Positions 1-9,164 of a stretch of DNA of 64,000 bases are shown piece after piece; the first letter of the stretch is position 1; each line of letters starts with the position of its first letter. The position numbers and the translations under genes are program-made. Below the pieces are notes generated by a model that made no database searches, was not told the origin of the DNA, and saw only the letters and a program-made list of their open reading frames with translations. Origin of the DNA: Deltaproteobacteria bacterium (GTDB lineage: Bacteria > Myxococcota_A > UBA796 > CAJQPC01); assembly GCA_016717595.1 (NCBI GenBank), contig JADKFE010000025.1, forward strand, positions 59,231 through 123,230. Reading direction: 5' to 3'.

Positions 1-34
1 CGGTAACAGACCTCGGGTGTTTGGATCGAGCCCC

Positions 35-873
35 GTGCGCACCTCCCCTCTCCTGATGCTCGTCCTGGCGGCCTGTCAGACCGAGCCGATGCCCTCCCGA
101 CGGCCGCTGAGGCCGCCGCCGCCGACGCGCGCGTGGAGCAAGCGGCGCGTCCGCCGCTCACGCAGGTGCTCTACGACTACGCCCTCGCGCCGGATCTCCA
201 GGCGCGTGAGCAGCGCGTTCGCCTGCTCATCTGGCTCAAACATGCACGTTCAGGCCGAGGCCGAGCGCGCCCGCATCGACGCCGCCCAGGCCGAGCTCCT
301 CGCGGCGTCTGAGCCCACCCTCACCGCCACCTACGACAGCCTGTGGGCCAAGCTCTCCGCCGGGGCCTCCCTCGACGACCCCGCCTTGGCCGAGGCCGCC
401 GCGCCCCTGATCGACGCCCGCAAACACCACGAGCGCGCCGATGCCCTGCTCGCCCTGCGCCTACAAGGCGTGAAGGCCGTCTTAGAGGCCGAGCGCCCCT
501 GGCTCGCCACCTTGAGCCCCAAACAGGAGGCGCTGCTCACCGACAGCCTCTTTCTGTTGCGCCACCGGCTGGACCCCTACGCCAACCCCGGCGACTTCAA
601 GGCGCTGGTGGGCACCGTCTTCTCCGCCGGAGAGTACGGGCACGCTCACCCGGGGAGCTTCACCCAGACCGACGACCAGCTCGACCTCTCCCGGCTGTGG
701 TCCGGACTACACGAAGGCCGAGGTGAACGGCCCCGTGTTCAACAACGCCCGCCGCGAGCTGATCCCTCTACATGCTCTTGATGGAGCCCACCCTGCCCGA
801 GGCCATCCAGGCCGCCTTGGGCGCCGCCGCCCCCGCCACGCCCGCGCCACCCAGCCCCCCGAGCGGCGGGTGA
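35..873 (+). pseudogene. Lipoprotein, frame-disrupted (Spy/CpxP-like helical domain possible)
   Basis: The N-terminus from a GTG at 35 reads as a short signal peptide ending in the lipobox LAAC (LMLVLAAC), so the product should be a lipidated envelope protein. The following coding frame changes at about 88, 240 and again near 700-770. Joining the frames gives a helical, Ala/Glu-rich protein with a segment around 515-560 (SPKQEALLTDSLFLLRHRL) that recalls LTXXQ/Spy-type periplasmic proteins, and a Pro-rich end. The reconstructed stop TGA at 871-873 overlaps the GTG start of the next gene (GTGA), which supports the reconstruction and suggests translational coupling. The breaks are more likely sequencing errors than decay, because neighbouring genes show the same damage. 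The function is unknown; the Spy-like reading is weak. Confidence 0.5.
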
Positions 874-1847
874 GCGAGGCCCCTCGGGCGCTGATCACCG
901 GCGTCACCGGACAAGACGGCAGCTACCTCACCGAGCTGCTCCTCGACCGTGGCTACGAGGTCCACGGCCTCGTGCGCCGCTCGGCCACGGACAACCTCCA
1001 GAACCTGCGCCCGGCCCTGGCCCGAGGCGTGCTCAACGAGCGCCTGTTCTTGCACTTCGGCGATCTCCGCGAGGCCCTGGGCCTGCACCGCCTGCTGGAG
1101 CGCCTTCAGCCCCGTGAGGTCTACAACCTCGGCGCCCAGTCCGACGTGGCCTTGTCCTTCGAGCTGCCCGCGGTGACCACGGAGATCAACGCCGTGGGCA
1201 CCACCCTGCTCTTAGAGGCCGTGCGCGAGGCCGCCCCCGGCGCGCGGTTTTACCAGGCCAGCAGCTCCGAGATGTTCGGTCGCGTGCGGGAGACGCCCCA
1301 GCGCGAGACCACGCCGTTTGACCCCCGCAGCCCCTACGCGGCGTCCAAGGTCCACGGCTACTGGATGACCGTGAACATGCGCGAGAGCTGGGGCTTGTTC
1401 GCCCGCAACGGCATCCTGTTCAACCACGAGAGCCCCCGCCGCGGCGAGCGCTTCGTCACCCGCAAGATCGCCCGCGGCGTCGCGGACATCGCCCGCGGCC
1501 GAGCCAAGACCCTCACCCTGGGCAACCTCGACGCCCGCCGCGACTGGGGCTACGCGCCGGAGTACGTCGAGGCCATGTGGCGAATGCTGCAATGCGCCGA
1601 GCCCGACGACTACGTGATCGCCACGGGCGAGGCCCACAGCGTGCGGGACTTTGTGGAGGCGGCGTTCGCGGTGGTGGGGCTGCCTTGGCAGGATCATGTG
1701 CGCCTGGATGAGCGGCTGAGGCGCCCGGCGGAGGTGGACGCGCTCTTGGGCGACGCCAGCAAGGCCCGGGAGAAGCTGGGCTGGGCGCCGACGGTGCGGT
1801 TTGAGGAGCTGGTGCGGCGGATGGTGGAGGGGGAGCTCAACGCCTAA
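870..1847 (+). CDS. gmd: GDP-mannose 4,6-dehydratase
   Basis: Short-chain dehydrogenase/epimerase fold enzyme that converts GDP-D-mannose to GDP-4-keto-6-deoxy-D-mannose, the precursor of GDP-fucose, rhamnose-type and perosamine sugars for surface polysaccharides. The sequence shows the NADP-binding TGVTGQDGSYL at residues 10-20, NLGAQSDVALSFE near 86-98, the catalytic SSSE at 131-134, and YAASK at 156-160. The family-specific NGILFNHESPRRG and LGNLDARRDWGYAPEYVEAMW stretches follow. At 325 aa it is close to the usual 340. The start chosen is the GTG at 870, because everything upstream in this frame is the tail of the preceding lipoprotein read out of frame. It converges on, and overlaps by 11 bp, a glycosyltransferase gene, consistent with a small sugar-coat locus. 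Confidence 0.93.
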   Translation: MSEAPRALITGVTGQDGSYLTELLLDRGYEVHGLVRRSATDNLQNLRPALARGVLNERLFLHFGDLREALGLHRLLERLQPREVYNLGAQSDVALSFELPAVTTEINAVGTTLLLEAVREAAPGARFYQASSSEMFGRVRETPQRETTPFDPRSPYAASKVHGYWMTVNMRESWGLFARNGILFNHESPRRGERFVTRKIARGVADIARGRAKTLTLGNLDARRDWGYAPEYVEAMWRMLQCAEPDDYVIATGEAHSVRDFVEAAFAVVGLPWQDHVRLDERLRRPAEVDALLGDASKAREKLGWAPTVRFEELVRRMVEGELNA

Positions 1848-2603
1848 ACGCCACGCCACCCCGCCCAAACCGCCCGCAGCCGCCCCAGGCTCCAGTCCTC
1901 CGCGCCGCCTGCCCCAAGGCATACGCCAACACCAGCCCCCGCCGCGCCCGGTCCTCGCCCACCAGCCGCAGGTGCCCGGCCACCGCGTGCCGCACCGCCT
2001 CGGCGCTCCGTCGGCTCACCGTGGCCCCGCCTTGATGCCAGCACCGCGCCCGAGGCTCCACCAGCACCGCGAGCCCCTCCTGGCGCAGCGCCCGGCACAA
2101 GGCCACGTCCTCCATTCCGTGCCCAAAGCCCTCGTCAAACCTCCGGTGACTGGAGATGAGCAGGCAGGCGCCGCTGAGCGCGTCCACGGGCCGCCGCGCC
2201 GCCGGGGCCTCCGTCACCTGCCGAAGCCGCGCCGTGGTCTCCGAGAAACGAATCCCCGCCGACTCCACGCCCTCCGGGCCCACCAACACCGGCCCCACCG
2301 CGCCCACGCCCGGCCCCGCCGCGGCGAGCAGCGCCTCCACACAGCCCGGCTCGGGCCGCGCGTCGTCGTTGAGCACCAGGGCCCAGGCGTAGCCCTCCGG
2401 CCTCGGCCCAGGCGGAGGCCCGCGTTCGCCGCTCTGGCGAAGCCCGATCCCCCGGAGAGGCGCACCCGGGCCGTCGCCATCGACGGGGCGCCCCCGTCGC
2501 TGTCGTCCACCACCACCACCGGCCAAGGCGCGCAGGCCGCCACCGCCTGCTTGAGCAGCGCCACCTCGCGGCGATGGGGGATGACGACGACGAGGCGCCT
2601 CAT
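1837..2603 (-). pseudogene. Family 2 glycosyltransferase, one frameshift
   Basis: GT-A fold glycosyltransferase that would transfer a sugar from an activated nucleotide donor at the inner membrane. From the ATG at 2603 the N-terminus reads MRRLVVVIPHRREVALLKQA with a VVVDDSD motif. A frame change near 2405 then leads into WALVLNDDARPEPG, the metal-binding DxD-like strand, followed by GAVGPVLVGPEGVESAGIRF and the SGACLLI / FDEGFGHGMEDVALCRAL acceptor-side motif typical of rhamnosyltransferase-like GT2 enzymes. The total is about 255 residues, normal for the family. Its start overlaps the stop of the upstream same-strand gene (ATGA). The adjacent gmd gene supports a role in making a deoxysugar-containing surface glycan. 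The single break looks like a sequencing error. Confidence 0.75.
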
Positions 2604-3226
2604 TGCCCGGGCGGATCGCGGCGCTTGAGCTCGATCACCACGCCGTCCACGGGCCCCTTCGCCACCACGGGGTTCTCGGCGTAGTCCCCGACGGGCTCCG
2701 TCGGCCAAGGGCGGCCGTCGCCGTCCTCGTCGTTGAACACCCGAGAGCCACACCCGCGCGCCTTGGGGCACATCCAGGTGAACGGCCCTGGCGCTCTGCA
2801 CTCCGCCCGGGTGTGACGATGGACGGCCGCGGCCCGCCGAGATCGCCGCCGTGATCCCCGTCAAAGACGTCGATGCGGAAGCTGCCTTGGCACCCCGCGC
2901 AGACGAGGCCGCCTTTCACTGGGTAGGTCGGCCCCGCGGGCTGCCGACGCCGGGCTGACCGGCTGACCCGGTTGACCCGCCGCCCGGCATCCCGGGCCAC
3001 CCCCCGGAGGAGGTCACCGGGATGCCTGGCTTGGGGGCCCGGGCACGCCCGGGGCCATCTTGGCCGGGATCCCCAGGCACACCGCCCGACGCGCCACCAG
3101 GGGGCGCACTCGGGGATCCGCCCCTGCGCCACCCGCGGCTGGCCTCTCCCGCGCGGCCTCCAGGACCGATCTTCTCCGCAGCCCACCACAAAGGGCCAGC
3201 AGAGCCGCTGTGATGCGGGTATTCAT
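2600..3226 (-). pseudogene. Gly/Pro-rich lipoprotein, several frameshifts
   Basis: From the ATG at 3226, preceded by a good Shine-Dalgarno (AGGAGGTG), the product begins MNTRITAALLALCGG, a short lipoprotein-like signal. The next 100 codons must be read in alternating frames and give Gly/Pro-rich, loosely collagen-like text (GGVPGDPGQDGPG, GMPGGGSTGSAGQPG). A more ordered part follows with KGGLVCAGCQGSFRIDVFDGDHGGDLGGP. After another frame change comes FTWMCPKARGCGSRVFNDEDGDG and a tail ending ELKRRDPPGQ. The TGA at 2600-2602 overlaps the start of the downstream glycosyltransferase. The paired cysteines (CAGC, CPKARGC) suggest disulfides or a metal site. The family was not recognised. Confidence 0.45.
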
Positions 3227-3339
3227 AATGAGAGCACCTCCTGCTTTCATCCGCCGCGGCCTCCCGCGGCCGTTCCGGAGCGTCTCGTGGGCCTCGTCGG
3301 TAACGTCCTCAGGGTCGCCCTCTCCGGCCCATTCTGTTG

Positions 3340-3516
3340 ATGGTCGCCAAAGTCTACATCCCTGTGCTCTTTCCGCTCACCTTCTTGATCGCCCTGATCG
3401 CGGATGGCGACGGACTCGGCGATGGCTTCAATGGCCTCCTCCCCGACGACATGTGCTCGCCCGCCGCGGCGCTGAGCTTCATCATCGGCGCGGCGCTCTG
3501 GCTCCTGGACGTATGA
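3340..3516 (+). CDS. Small membrane protein, 58 aa
   Basis: An open frame of 58 codons starting MVAKVYIPVLFPLTFLIALI has a clear transmembrane helix at residues 5-20, an Asp/Gly-rich loop (ADGDGLGDGFNGLLPDD) and a second hydrophobic helix (AAALSFIIGAALWLL) before the stop. It is followed without a gap by another frame (ATGA overlap at 3513-3516), so the two are probably cotranscribed. The sequence just upstream in another frame is also hydrophobic (VLRVALSGP), so the true protein may be longer with a frameshift near 3335. No family was recognised, and the function is unknown. Confidence 0.45.
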   Translation: MVAKVYIPVLFPLTFLIALIADGDGLGDGFNGLLPDDMCSPAAALSFIIGAALWLLDV

Positions 3517-3844
3517 GCAGCCAGACCCACGGCAAGGGCTCGTCGTCTCCGTCGCCGGCGCACGCCAAAAAGCTCGTCACCCGGGGATCTACGCGTATAG
3601 CCGCGAACCGTCCCGGTTCGGAGAAGCTCCTCGCGTGCCTCGCTGTCGGATTTGCGGTTTTGAACCCGTCAGCGTTCTGCTGCATTCTGGTACCTGCGCT
3701 GCTCGTTGATCCCTCATCGAGAAGGTCTGGCGACAAGAACCCCAGCTCATCGAGATTGGCGAAGACTACGTTCGTTACCGCGATCGGTCCCGCTGTTCTT
3801 GCCCCGGGGCATCATCTTCCCCAAGCCGGAAGTTTCAGGAATAA
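3513..3844 (+). pseudogene. Hypothetical protein with CxxC motif, frame-disrupted
   Basis: The frame starts MSSQTHGKGSSSPSPAHAKK, coupled to the preceding small membrane protein by an ATGA overlap. A frame change near 3583 leads to IYAYSREPSRFGEAPRVPRC followed by CRICGFEPVSVLLHSG. Another change near 3700 gives EKVWRQEPQLIEIGEDYVRY and a stop at 3842-3844. The single Cys-x-x-Cys could be half of a zinc site. The reconstruction depends on joining three frames, so the exact product is uncertain. It lies directly upstream of the B12-binding radical SAM gene and on the same strand, possibly in the same transcript. Confidence 0.3.
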
Positions 3845-3865
3845 ACTTCCAAAGACGAGGACGTC

Positions 3866-5306
3866 ATGGACATCACCCCTGCTGAACCCACCCGAGCAGA
3901 TGAGAGTCTGGGCCGGCATCCCCAAGGCGATGGCCCACGGCGTCTACTGCTTCGCCTCCCCTGGGCCTCCAGTACATCCAGGCCAGCGTCGAGGCGCGCA
4001 CCCTGAAAGCCGAGATCTACGATCCCGTCGTAGACAACCTCGACTACCCTGATTTTGAGGCCGAGCTCAAGCGTTACCCGCTGAACTCGTCGGCATCAGC
4101 ATTTACACGCACTCCTTGCCTGACGTGCAGATGACGGTCAACCCTTGCGGAAGCTCAACCTGAACGCCAAGATCGTCTTGGGCGGGCCGCACTGCACGAT
4201 GTTCCCTGACTACGCGATTCAGCTCAGCGGCGCCGACGCGATCATCAACGGCGACGGCGAAGACGCCTTCGTCGAGATGGCTGAGGCCCACAACCGGGGC
4301 CGCGACTTCGAGGGCATCGAGGGGTGTGGTTCCGGTCCGAAAGACGGCCAGATCGTCAAGAACAAGGACCGCAAGTCCACCAAGTCCTCGACGCTTACCC
4401 TGGCCCGACTGCTCGCGCATCCGTTACCGCGACTACTACCTCCCCGGCACCAAGCAGCCCTCACCACCACGGCGATCACTTCCCGCGGCTGCCCCCACTC
4501 CTGCCCGTTCTGCTTGACCTACAAGAAGCAGTACCGCGTTCGCGACATCGAGAACATCCTCGACGAGATGGAGCACTGCAACAGCCTGGGCATCACCGAG
4601 GTCCACTTCATCGACGACATCTTCACGCCCAACAGCCAGTGGGTGCTCGTTCTGCGACGCCGTCGAGCGCCGCGGTGAAGTTCAACTGGGGCTACAAGAC
4701 GACCATCGCCGGCACCACCCGCGAGCAGATCCGCCGCTGCCGCGAGACCGGCTGCACGAAGATCCACTTCGGCGTCGAGTCGGCCAACAACGAGGGCCTC
4801 GACGTCTTGGGCAAACACTGCGACACCGACGACGTTCACCGCGTCTTCAAGTGGTGCCGCGAAGAGGGTGTGCGCTCCGTGGCCTACATCATGCTTCGGC
4901 GGCCCGCACGAGCGCACCATGGACGACGCGCTCAAGAACGTCGATGAGATGCCAAGCTCGACGCCGACTACGCGGTCTTCGCGGTGTTCTCGCCTCTACC
5001 CCGGCACCGAGTCCTTCGAGGAGGGCGCCAAGAAGGGCCTCTTCGCCGCCGACTGCTGGGACCGCATGATGAAGGACCCTTTCTGCGGCGTCGAGGTCCC
5101 GGCCTGCTGGGAGGAGCACTCACCAAGGCGCAGATCCCGACCTGCTCAAGATCTCCCACCGCAAGTTCTACCTTGCGGCCCAAGTTTGTGGCCCGGGCGA
5201 TCAGCAACCTGGCGACCCCCAAGAGTTCAAGCGCCTGCCGGCGGCGCCCTGTCGATCCTCAAGCTCGAGCTGCTCAACGCCACGAGCCGCACCGCCCCCG
5301 GTGTGA
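3866..5306 (+). pseudogene. B12-binding domain radical SAM protein, multiple frameshifts
   Basis: Cobalamin-dependent radical SAM enzyme of the BchE/HpnP-like superfamily; the substrate cannot be assigned. From the ATG at 3866 (upstream GAGG) the joined frames give LGLQYIQASVEARTLKAEIYD and ELVGISIYTHSLPDVQMTV with IVLGGPHCTMFP and GADAIINGDGEDAFVEMAEAH, the Rossmann-type B12 domain. The radical SAM core follows with RGCPHSCPFC at about 4485-4515 (Cys-x3-Cys-x2-Cys for the 4Fe-4S cluster), then VHFIDDIFTPNSQWV, KIHFGVESANNEGLDVLGK and SVAYIMLGGPHERTMDDALK. The C-terminal region runs to about 5300, where a TGA overlaps the next ATG. The frame changes at least six times (near 3950, 4090, 4325, 4415, 4645, 4895 and later), which is best explained by uncorrected base-calling errors in an intact 460-470 aa gene. 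Confidence 0.75.
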
Positions 5307-5599
5307 TGCCCCTGCCTCCTTGGCGCCAAACCTCACGCCGCGTCGCGCCCTTTCGGGTGCGGCGCGGTCGTGCTCTGGGCGCGCTGGTCGGCCTCACCTG
5401 GAGCAGCGCGCCCGGCCGTCGAGAAGCAGGCGAACGTCACCCGCCTCGCCGCCGAGCGCCTCGCGGCCTTGGCCGGGAGGACCACGCCGCGGGCGAGCTA
5501 CGCCAGCTTTCGCGGATGGAGTCCGCCTTGGCCGACACCGAGCGCGCCGTGGCGCTCTTGCGCCGCCGGGTGAACGAGCTCGGCGCCGCCGGGCGCTGA
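5306..5599 (+). pseudogene. Small coiled-coil secreted protein, frame-disrupted
   Basis: Starting at the ATG that overlaps the end of the radical SAM gene, the frame has a short hydrophobic stretch (ALVGLTWSSAPA) and, after a frame change near 5400-5480, a long helical heptad-like segment (EKQANVTRLAAERLAALAG, LSRMESALADTERAVALLRR) ending VNELGAAGR. Corrected length would be about 95 residues. The pattern suggests a small exported or membrane-attached coiled-coil protein. No family was recognised and the function is unknown. Confidence 0.4.
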
Positions 5600-5671
5600 T
5601 CTGCCGCAGGGCCCCGCCGCTTGCTCCACGCCGATGCGTGTGCACCCTCAGAGGGTCACCGGAGCGATCCC

Positions 5672-5913
5672 ATGCCCGACACCACGTCCGATCCCCTCAC
5701 CTTCCGCTGCCCGTCCTGCTCACGGCCTTGGCCAAGGAGCGCGCCGGGAGCCTGCTCATCGTGAAGGTCAACACCGACCAACACCAGCGCATCGCCGGGG
5801 CGATGCAGGTCCAGGCCATCCCGACGCTGATGCTCTACAAAGGCGGCGCCTTGGCCAAACGCCAAGCCGGGGCGCTCATGCGGCCCCCAGCCCGCGCGTT
5901 CGTGGACGCCTGA
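5672..5913 (+). pseudogene. Thioredoxin-like protein, N-terminal half and active site missing
   Basis: From the ATG at 5672 (GGAG upstream) the first residues are MPDTTSDPLTFRCPSC. In another frame the text continues LPVLLTALAKERAGSLLIVKVNTD, IAGAMQVQAIPTLMLYKGG and ends RAFVDA. The second part is the C-terminal half of thioredoxin, including the conserved cis-Pro strand (IPTLMLY). The central strand and the WCGPC redox centre expected between the two parts are absent, so about 35-40 codons appear deleted, together with a frame change. Either the assembly has collapsed here or the gene is genuinely broken. As written it could not encode an active thiol oxidoreductase. The CPSC in the short N-terminus could belong to a TrxC-like zinc motif. 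Confidence 0.55.
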
Positions 5914-5919
5914 TCCCGC

Positions 5920-6532
5920 TCAGAGATCCTCGCCGAAGTAGTCCTCCATCTCGGCGAGCATCCCGCGCACCGACATCGTCGGCTCCAGGTCCTCATCGTC
6001 CGAGAAGTTGAGCGGCCCGCCGAGGATGAGGTTCCTCAGCGCGTTCACCCGGTTCGTCCAGCCTTGAGGAACACGCCCAGAGAGGGCTTGCGGTTCACGA
6101 GAGACTGGTAGAACTTCTGGCGCTCCTCACAGCAGCGCAGCGCGAGGTCTTGGGAGGGCATGGCCAGGATCGCCGCGAGGGTCTTGGGGCCGATGACGCC
6201 GTCGGCGCTGACCCCGGCGGCGCGCTGCAAGAGCTGGGTGGCCTGCTTGGGGCCGGCGTTCACCGCGGCGTCGAACTGCGCGCCGCTCACCGGCCAAGGC
6301 AGCTCCTCGCAGCGGGCGACGTCCCAATACATCGACTCATAGATGTCGTGGACTTCAGCGCTGGTGATGAGCTTGACGCTCTGCTTGGCGAGGCCCTTCG
6401 TCGAGCGATAGCGGTCGTAGGTGCCTTGGGTGACGCCGCGGTTCGTGGCCCCGCCCGATCCGAGGGGTGGTTCACATAGCCACCCTCCCAACGCAGCGCG
6501 AACGCGAGGGCCTCATCAAACGCCTCAGACAT
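5920..6532 (-). pseudogene. GH108-type peptidoglycan hydrolase (N-acetylmuramidase), two frameshifts
   Basis: Glycosyl hydrolase family 108 muramidases (ZliS/phage endolysin type) cleave the glycan strand of peptidoglycan. From the ATG at 6532, preceded by AGGAGG, the protein reads MSEAFDEALAFALRWEGGYV, with Glu16 in the diagnostic EGGY as predicted catalytic acid. A frame change near 6465 joins to GGATNRGVTQGTYDRY, then YWDVARCEELPWPVSGAQFDAAVNAGPKQA and a peptidoglycan-binding-like stretch (ADGVIGPKTLAAI). A second change near 6063 gives an acidic tail ending EDYFGEDL, with the stop at 5920-5922. There is no signal peptide, as in many members exported with a holin or secretion system; no holin was seen beside it. 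The 200-residue length is normal. Confidence 0.75.
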
Positions 6533-6660
6533 ACGACCTCCTGGTGACGCCCCGTTTTACCACGACTTTGGCCGTTCACCCCATCAAAGCGACCGCCAAA
6601 CGTGCGCTCCACACCAACGGCCCGACGGCGCGCCCAGCGAAGAGCGGATAGGCTCAGGCG

Positions 6661-7621
6661 ATGCCTACCCTGCTCGTGCTCAGCCGACCCAAGCCCGGCG
6701 CGCGACCGCCTCCCTCCGAGACACCCCTGGGCTGCGCCCTGCAGCGCGCCTCGCCGCCGAGGGGATCCGAGGCCTCGTCGGCACGCGGCCGAGGCCTGGG
6801 GCGTCGAAGGAGACCGCTGGATCCCGGCAGATCCTCAAGACGCCGAGGCCATCCACGACCGCTTCCCGTCCTGGACCTACGCGGAGGAGCATCGTGAAGC
6901 CCTGCGTGGGCTGGAGGACCTCCCCCGGGCGAACGGCGAGGCCCTGCAGGCGCTTTGCCGCGACAAGCTCCGCTGCCAGGCCTTCCTCACCGACGCCGGC
7001 CTGCTCATGCCCGACGTGGAGGCCGACCCAACCCGCTTCGCCGAGCGTTTAGAGGGCTGGGGCGTCGGGTTCCTCAAGCCCCGTTACGGCGCCTTGGGCC
7101 GCGGGGTGTCGCGTGTGGTGCCCGGAGCGCCCTTGCCCGCCCGGGGTGAGGGCGCGGTGCGAGGTGTGGAGGAGCCGATGCTGCTCCAGGCCGCCGTGCC
7201 TCCGCCGCCGGGCCTCGCTGGGCTCGCCCTGCGCGCCTTGATCCAGCGCGCGCCCTTGGGCGGCCTCCTGCACAGCCCCCTCGTCGCCCGCTGCTCTGCC
7301 GTCGATCCCGTGGTGAACGCCTCCCGCGGGGCCCGCTCTGCCCGCTGAAGAGTTTCGTCTCCGCCGACACCATGCGTGAGGCCCGTCGCCTCGCCGAGAG
7401 CGCCTTCTTCACCCTGGCCGCCGCCGACCTGGGACGAGCTGCTCATCGAGCTCGGCGTTGACCTCGTCGTGGCCTCAGACGGCGAGCCTTGGCTGATCGA
7501 GCTGAACGGTCGCCCGGGGGGTCGCCTCTCGGGCCTCGCCGCCGCCGACCCCGCCCGTTTTCAAGACGCCGCGACCGAGGCCCTCGCCCGGCCGCTTCGG
7601 GCGCTCGCTGCGCTGATCTAG
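6661..7621 (+). pseudogene. ATP-grasp domain protein, YheC/YheD-like, frame-disrupted
   Basis: Joined frames give a protein of about 315 aa: MPTLLVLSRPKPGARPP, then WGVEGDRWIPADPQDAEAIH, a region with DKLRCQAFLTDAGLLMPDV (nucleotide-binding subdomain start), VGFLKPRYGALGRGVSRVV (the glycine-rich ATP-binding loop), and finally LLIELGVDLVVASDGEPWL followed by IELNGRPGGRLSG. The last stretch carries the metal-binding Glu and Asn typical of ATP-grasp ligases, and the ELN-x-RPG order resembles the YheC/YheD family. Breaks fall near 6720-6790, 7335 and 7425. ATP-grasp enzymes join a carboxylate to an amine or thiol through an acyl phosphate; the substrate is not evident. A hairpin followed by a T-run lies directly after the stop. 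Confidence 0.6.
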
Positions 7622-7653
7622 GCGACTCGCCGCCCATCGCCGAGTTTTTTTAA
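7622..7653 (+). terminator. Probable intrinsic terminator
   Basis: Immediately after the ATP-grasp stop codon, ACTCG at 7625-7629 can pair with CGAGT ahead of a run of seven T residues at 7646-7652. The stem is short (5 bp) with an 11-nt loop, and an alternative GGCGA/TCGCC pairing overlaps it. Position and T-run support rho-independent termination on the plus strand. Confidence 0.45.
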
Positions 7654-7735
7654 CGCTCCAGGTTTCTCTACAGACCCGCTCCTTCGTGGCTTGTACCGTC
7701 TCTCGAAGACGACACCCCACGATGGAACAGGCGCC

Positions 7736-9164
7736 GTGTCCCACCCCGCATCGCCGCGACCCGCCACACCTTGGGTCGACCGCCGCGCGCTCTGGCCCGT
7801 CCTAGGCGGCGTCATCATGGGCGCCGCCCACCTTCACCCCCTCGCCCGCTGGCGTGGATCGGCCTCGGGGTCTTCGCTTGGGGCCTGAGCAGGCTGGAGG
7901 GTCGAATCAATCGGGCCCTGGCCATCTTCGGGGGGCTGTGGGCCTCGGTCTTCCTCTCCCAGATCTGGCTGTGTCTGACCATCACCAAGTACATGGGCCC
8001 CCTCGTCGGGAGCGACGAGGCCCCCCTGTGGCTGAGCGCGCTGGCCTGGGTCTTCGCGGCGGTGATCACGGCGAGCCACCGGGCGCTGCCGGTGATCGTC
8101 GCGGCCCTCGTGCTGTGGCGGGCCCCGATGCGGTGGTGGCTGCCGGCCGCGGTGCTGGCGGGGGAGTCGCTCAACGGCGCCTTGGGCTTCACCATGGCGG
8201 ACCTGATGCACTCCCAGTGGGCCGTCCCGGCCATGCTGCGGAGCGTCGCGCTGATCGGCGTGCCCGCCACGGGGCTCCTGTGCGCCTACGCCGCGGTGGC
8301 CGTCGCCGACGCGCTCCGTGAGGGTCGCCGGGGCCTCGTCGCCGCCGTCCCCGTGGCGCTGTGGCTGGGCCTCGTCCCGCCGACCCCCGCCGATGACGAG
8401 GCCCTCGCGGGCGTCGCCGCCATCCACCTCGCCGACTTTGAGCGCCGCCCCAGCCCGGCGGAGCTCCCGGCGGAGGTAGACCTCGTCTTGTGGCCTGAAG
8501 CCGCCTTTCGGGGCGCGTTTCGGCGCTGGGAGGGGCCCCAAGATCCGCCGCTGCCCCTCGACGCCCTCGCCGGGTGGAGCGGCCCCCAGCACATCGTCAA
8601 CCTGCGCCTCAAGCGGCCTGGGCAGATCCAGAACGCCATCGGCGTGACCGACGGCGAGGGCCAGGTCACCGCCCTGCGCGGCAAATCAAGCCTGGTCCCC
8701 TGGGGGGAGCGCCCCTACGGCGGCATCGACCCCTTGTTCTCCATCGACGTGGCCGGGACCGTGCCGCCGATGATGCGCACCGCCGCGGGGCCTGTCGTGC
8801 CGACCATCTGCTACGAGGTCTACGAGCGCTCCCTGTTCATCGAGGGCGCGGCCTTGGGCGGCGAGCTCCTGGTCAACGTCGCCAACGACGGGGCGTATGG
8901 ACCCACCGCCCTCGGCGTGCGCCAGGCCATCGGCGTCCTGGCCCTGAGCGCGGCGGAGACCCACCGCCCGGCGGCGCGGGCCTCCATCTCGGGGCAGGCG
9001 GCCCTCATCTCCTCAACGGGCGCCGTCTTGGCGGTGAGTGAGCCCGGCACGAGCGGCGCGCTCGTCTGGACCCGCCCAAACCCTGCTGCGAAGGCGCGGT
9101 ACTCCCGGCGCAGGTCGCAGACCGACGCCTCAACCCCCACGACGATGGAGTCACCCCACCATGA
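7736..9164 (+). pseudogene. Apolipoprotein N-acyltransferase-like membrane protein, frameshifts at both ends
   Basis: Inner-membrane enzyme that adds the third acyl chain to lipoproteins. The N-terminal third is hydrophobic with about six membrane segments (for example IGLGVFAWGLSRLEG, ALAIFGGLWASVFLSQIW, VFAAVITASHRALPVIVAAL). The nitrilase-like periplasmic domain follows, with the three catalytic residues visible: Glu in WPEAAF, Lys in GKSSLVPWGERPYGG and Cys in ICYEVYERS. LLVNVANDGAYGPT is also typical of Lnt. A frame change near 7850 separates the first helix. Another near 9085 leads to the natural ending AVLPAQVADRR...GVTPP, whose TGA overlaps the next ATG (ATGA). The start is uncertain: the GTG at 7736 was preferred, with TTG 7691 possible. 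The many lipoproteins in this window would be substrates. Confidence 0.78.
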
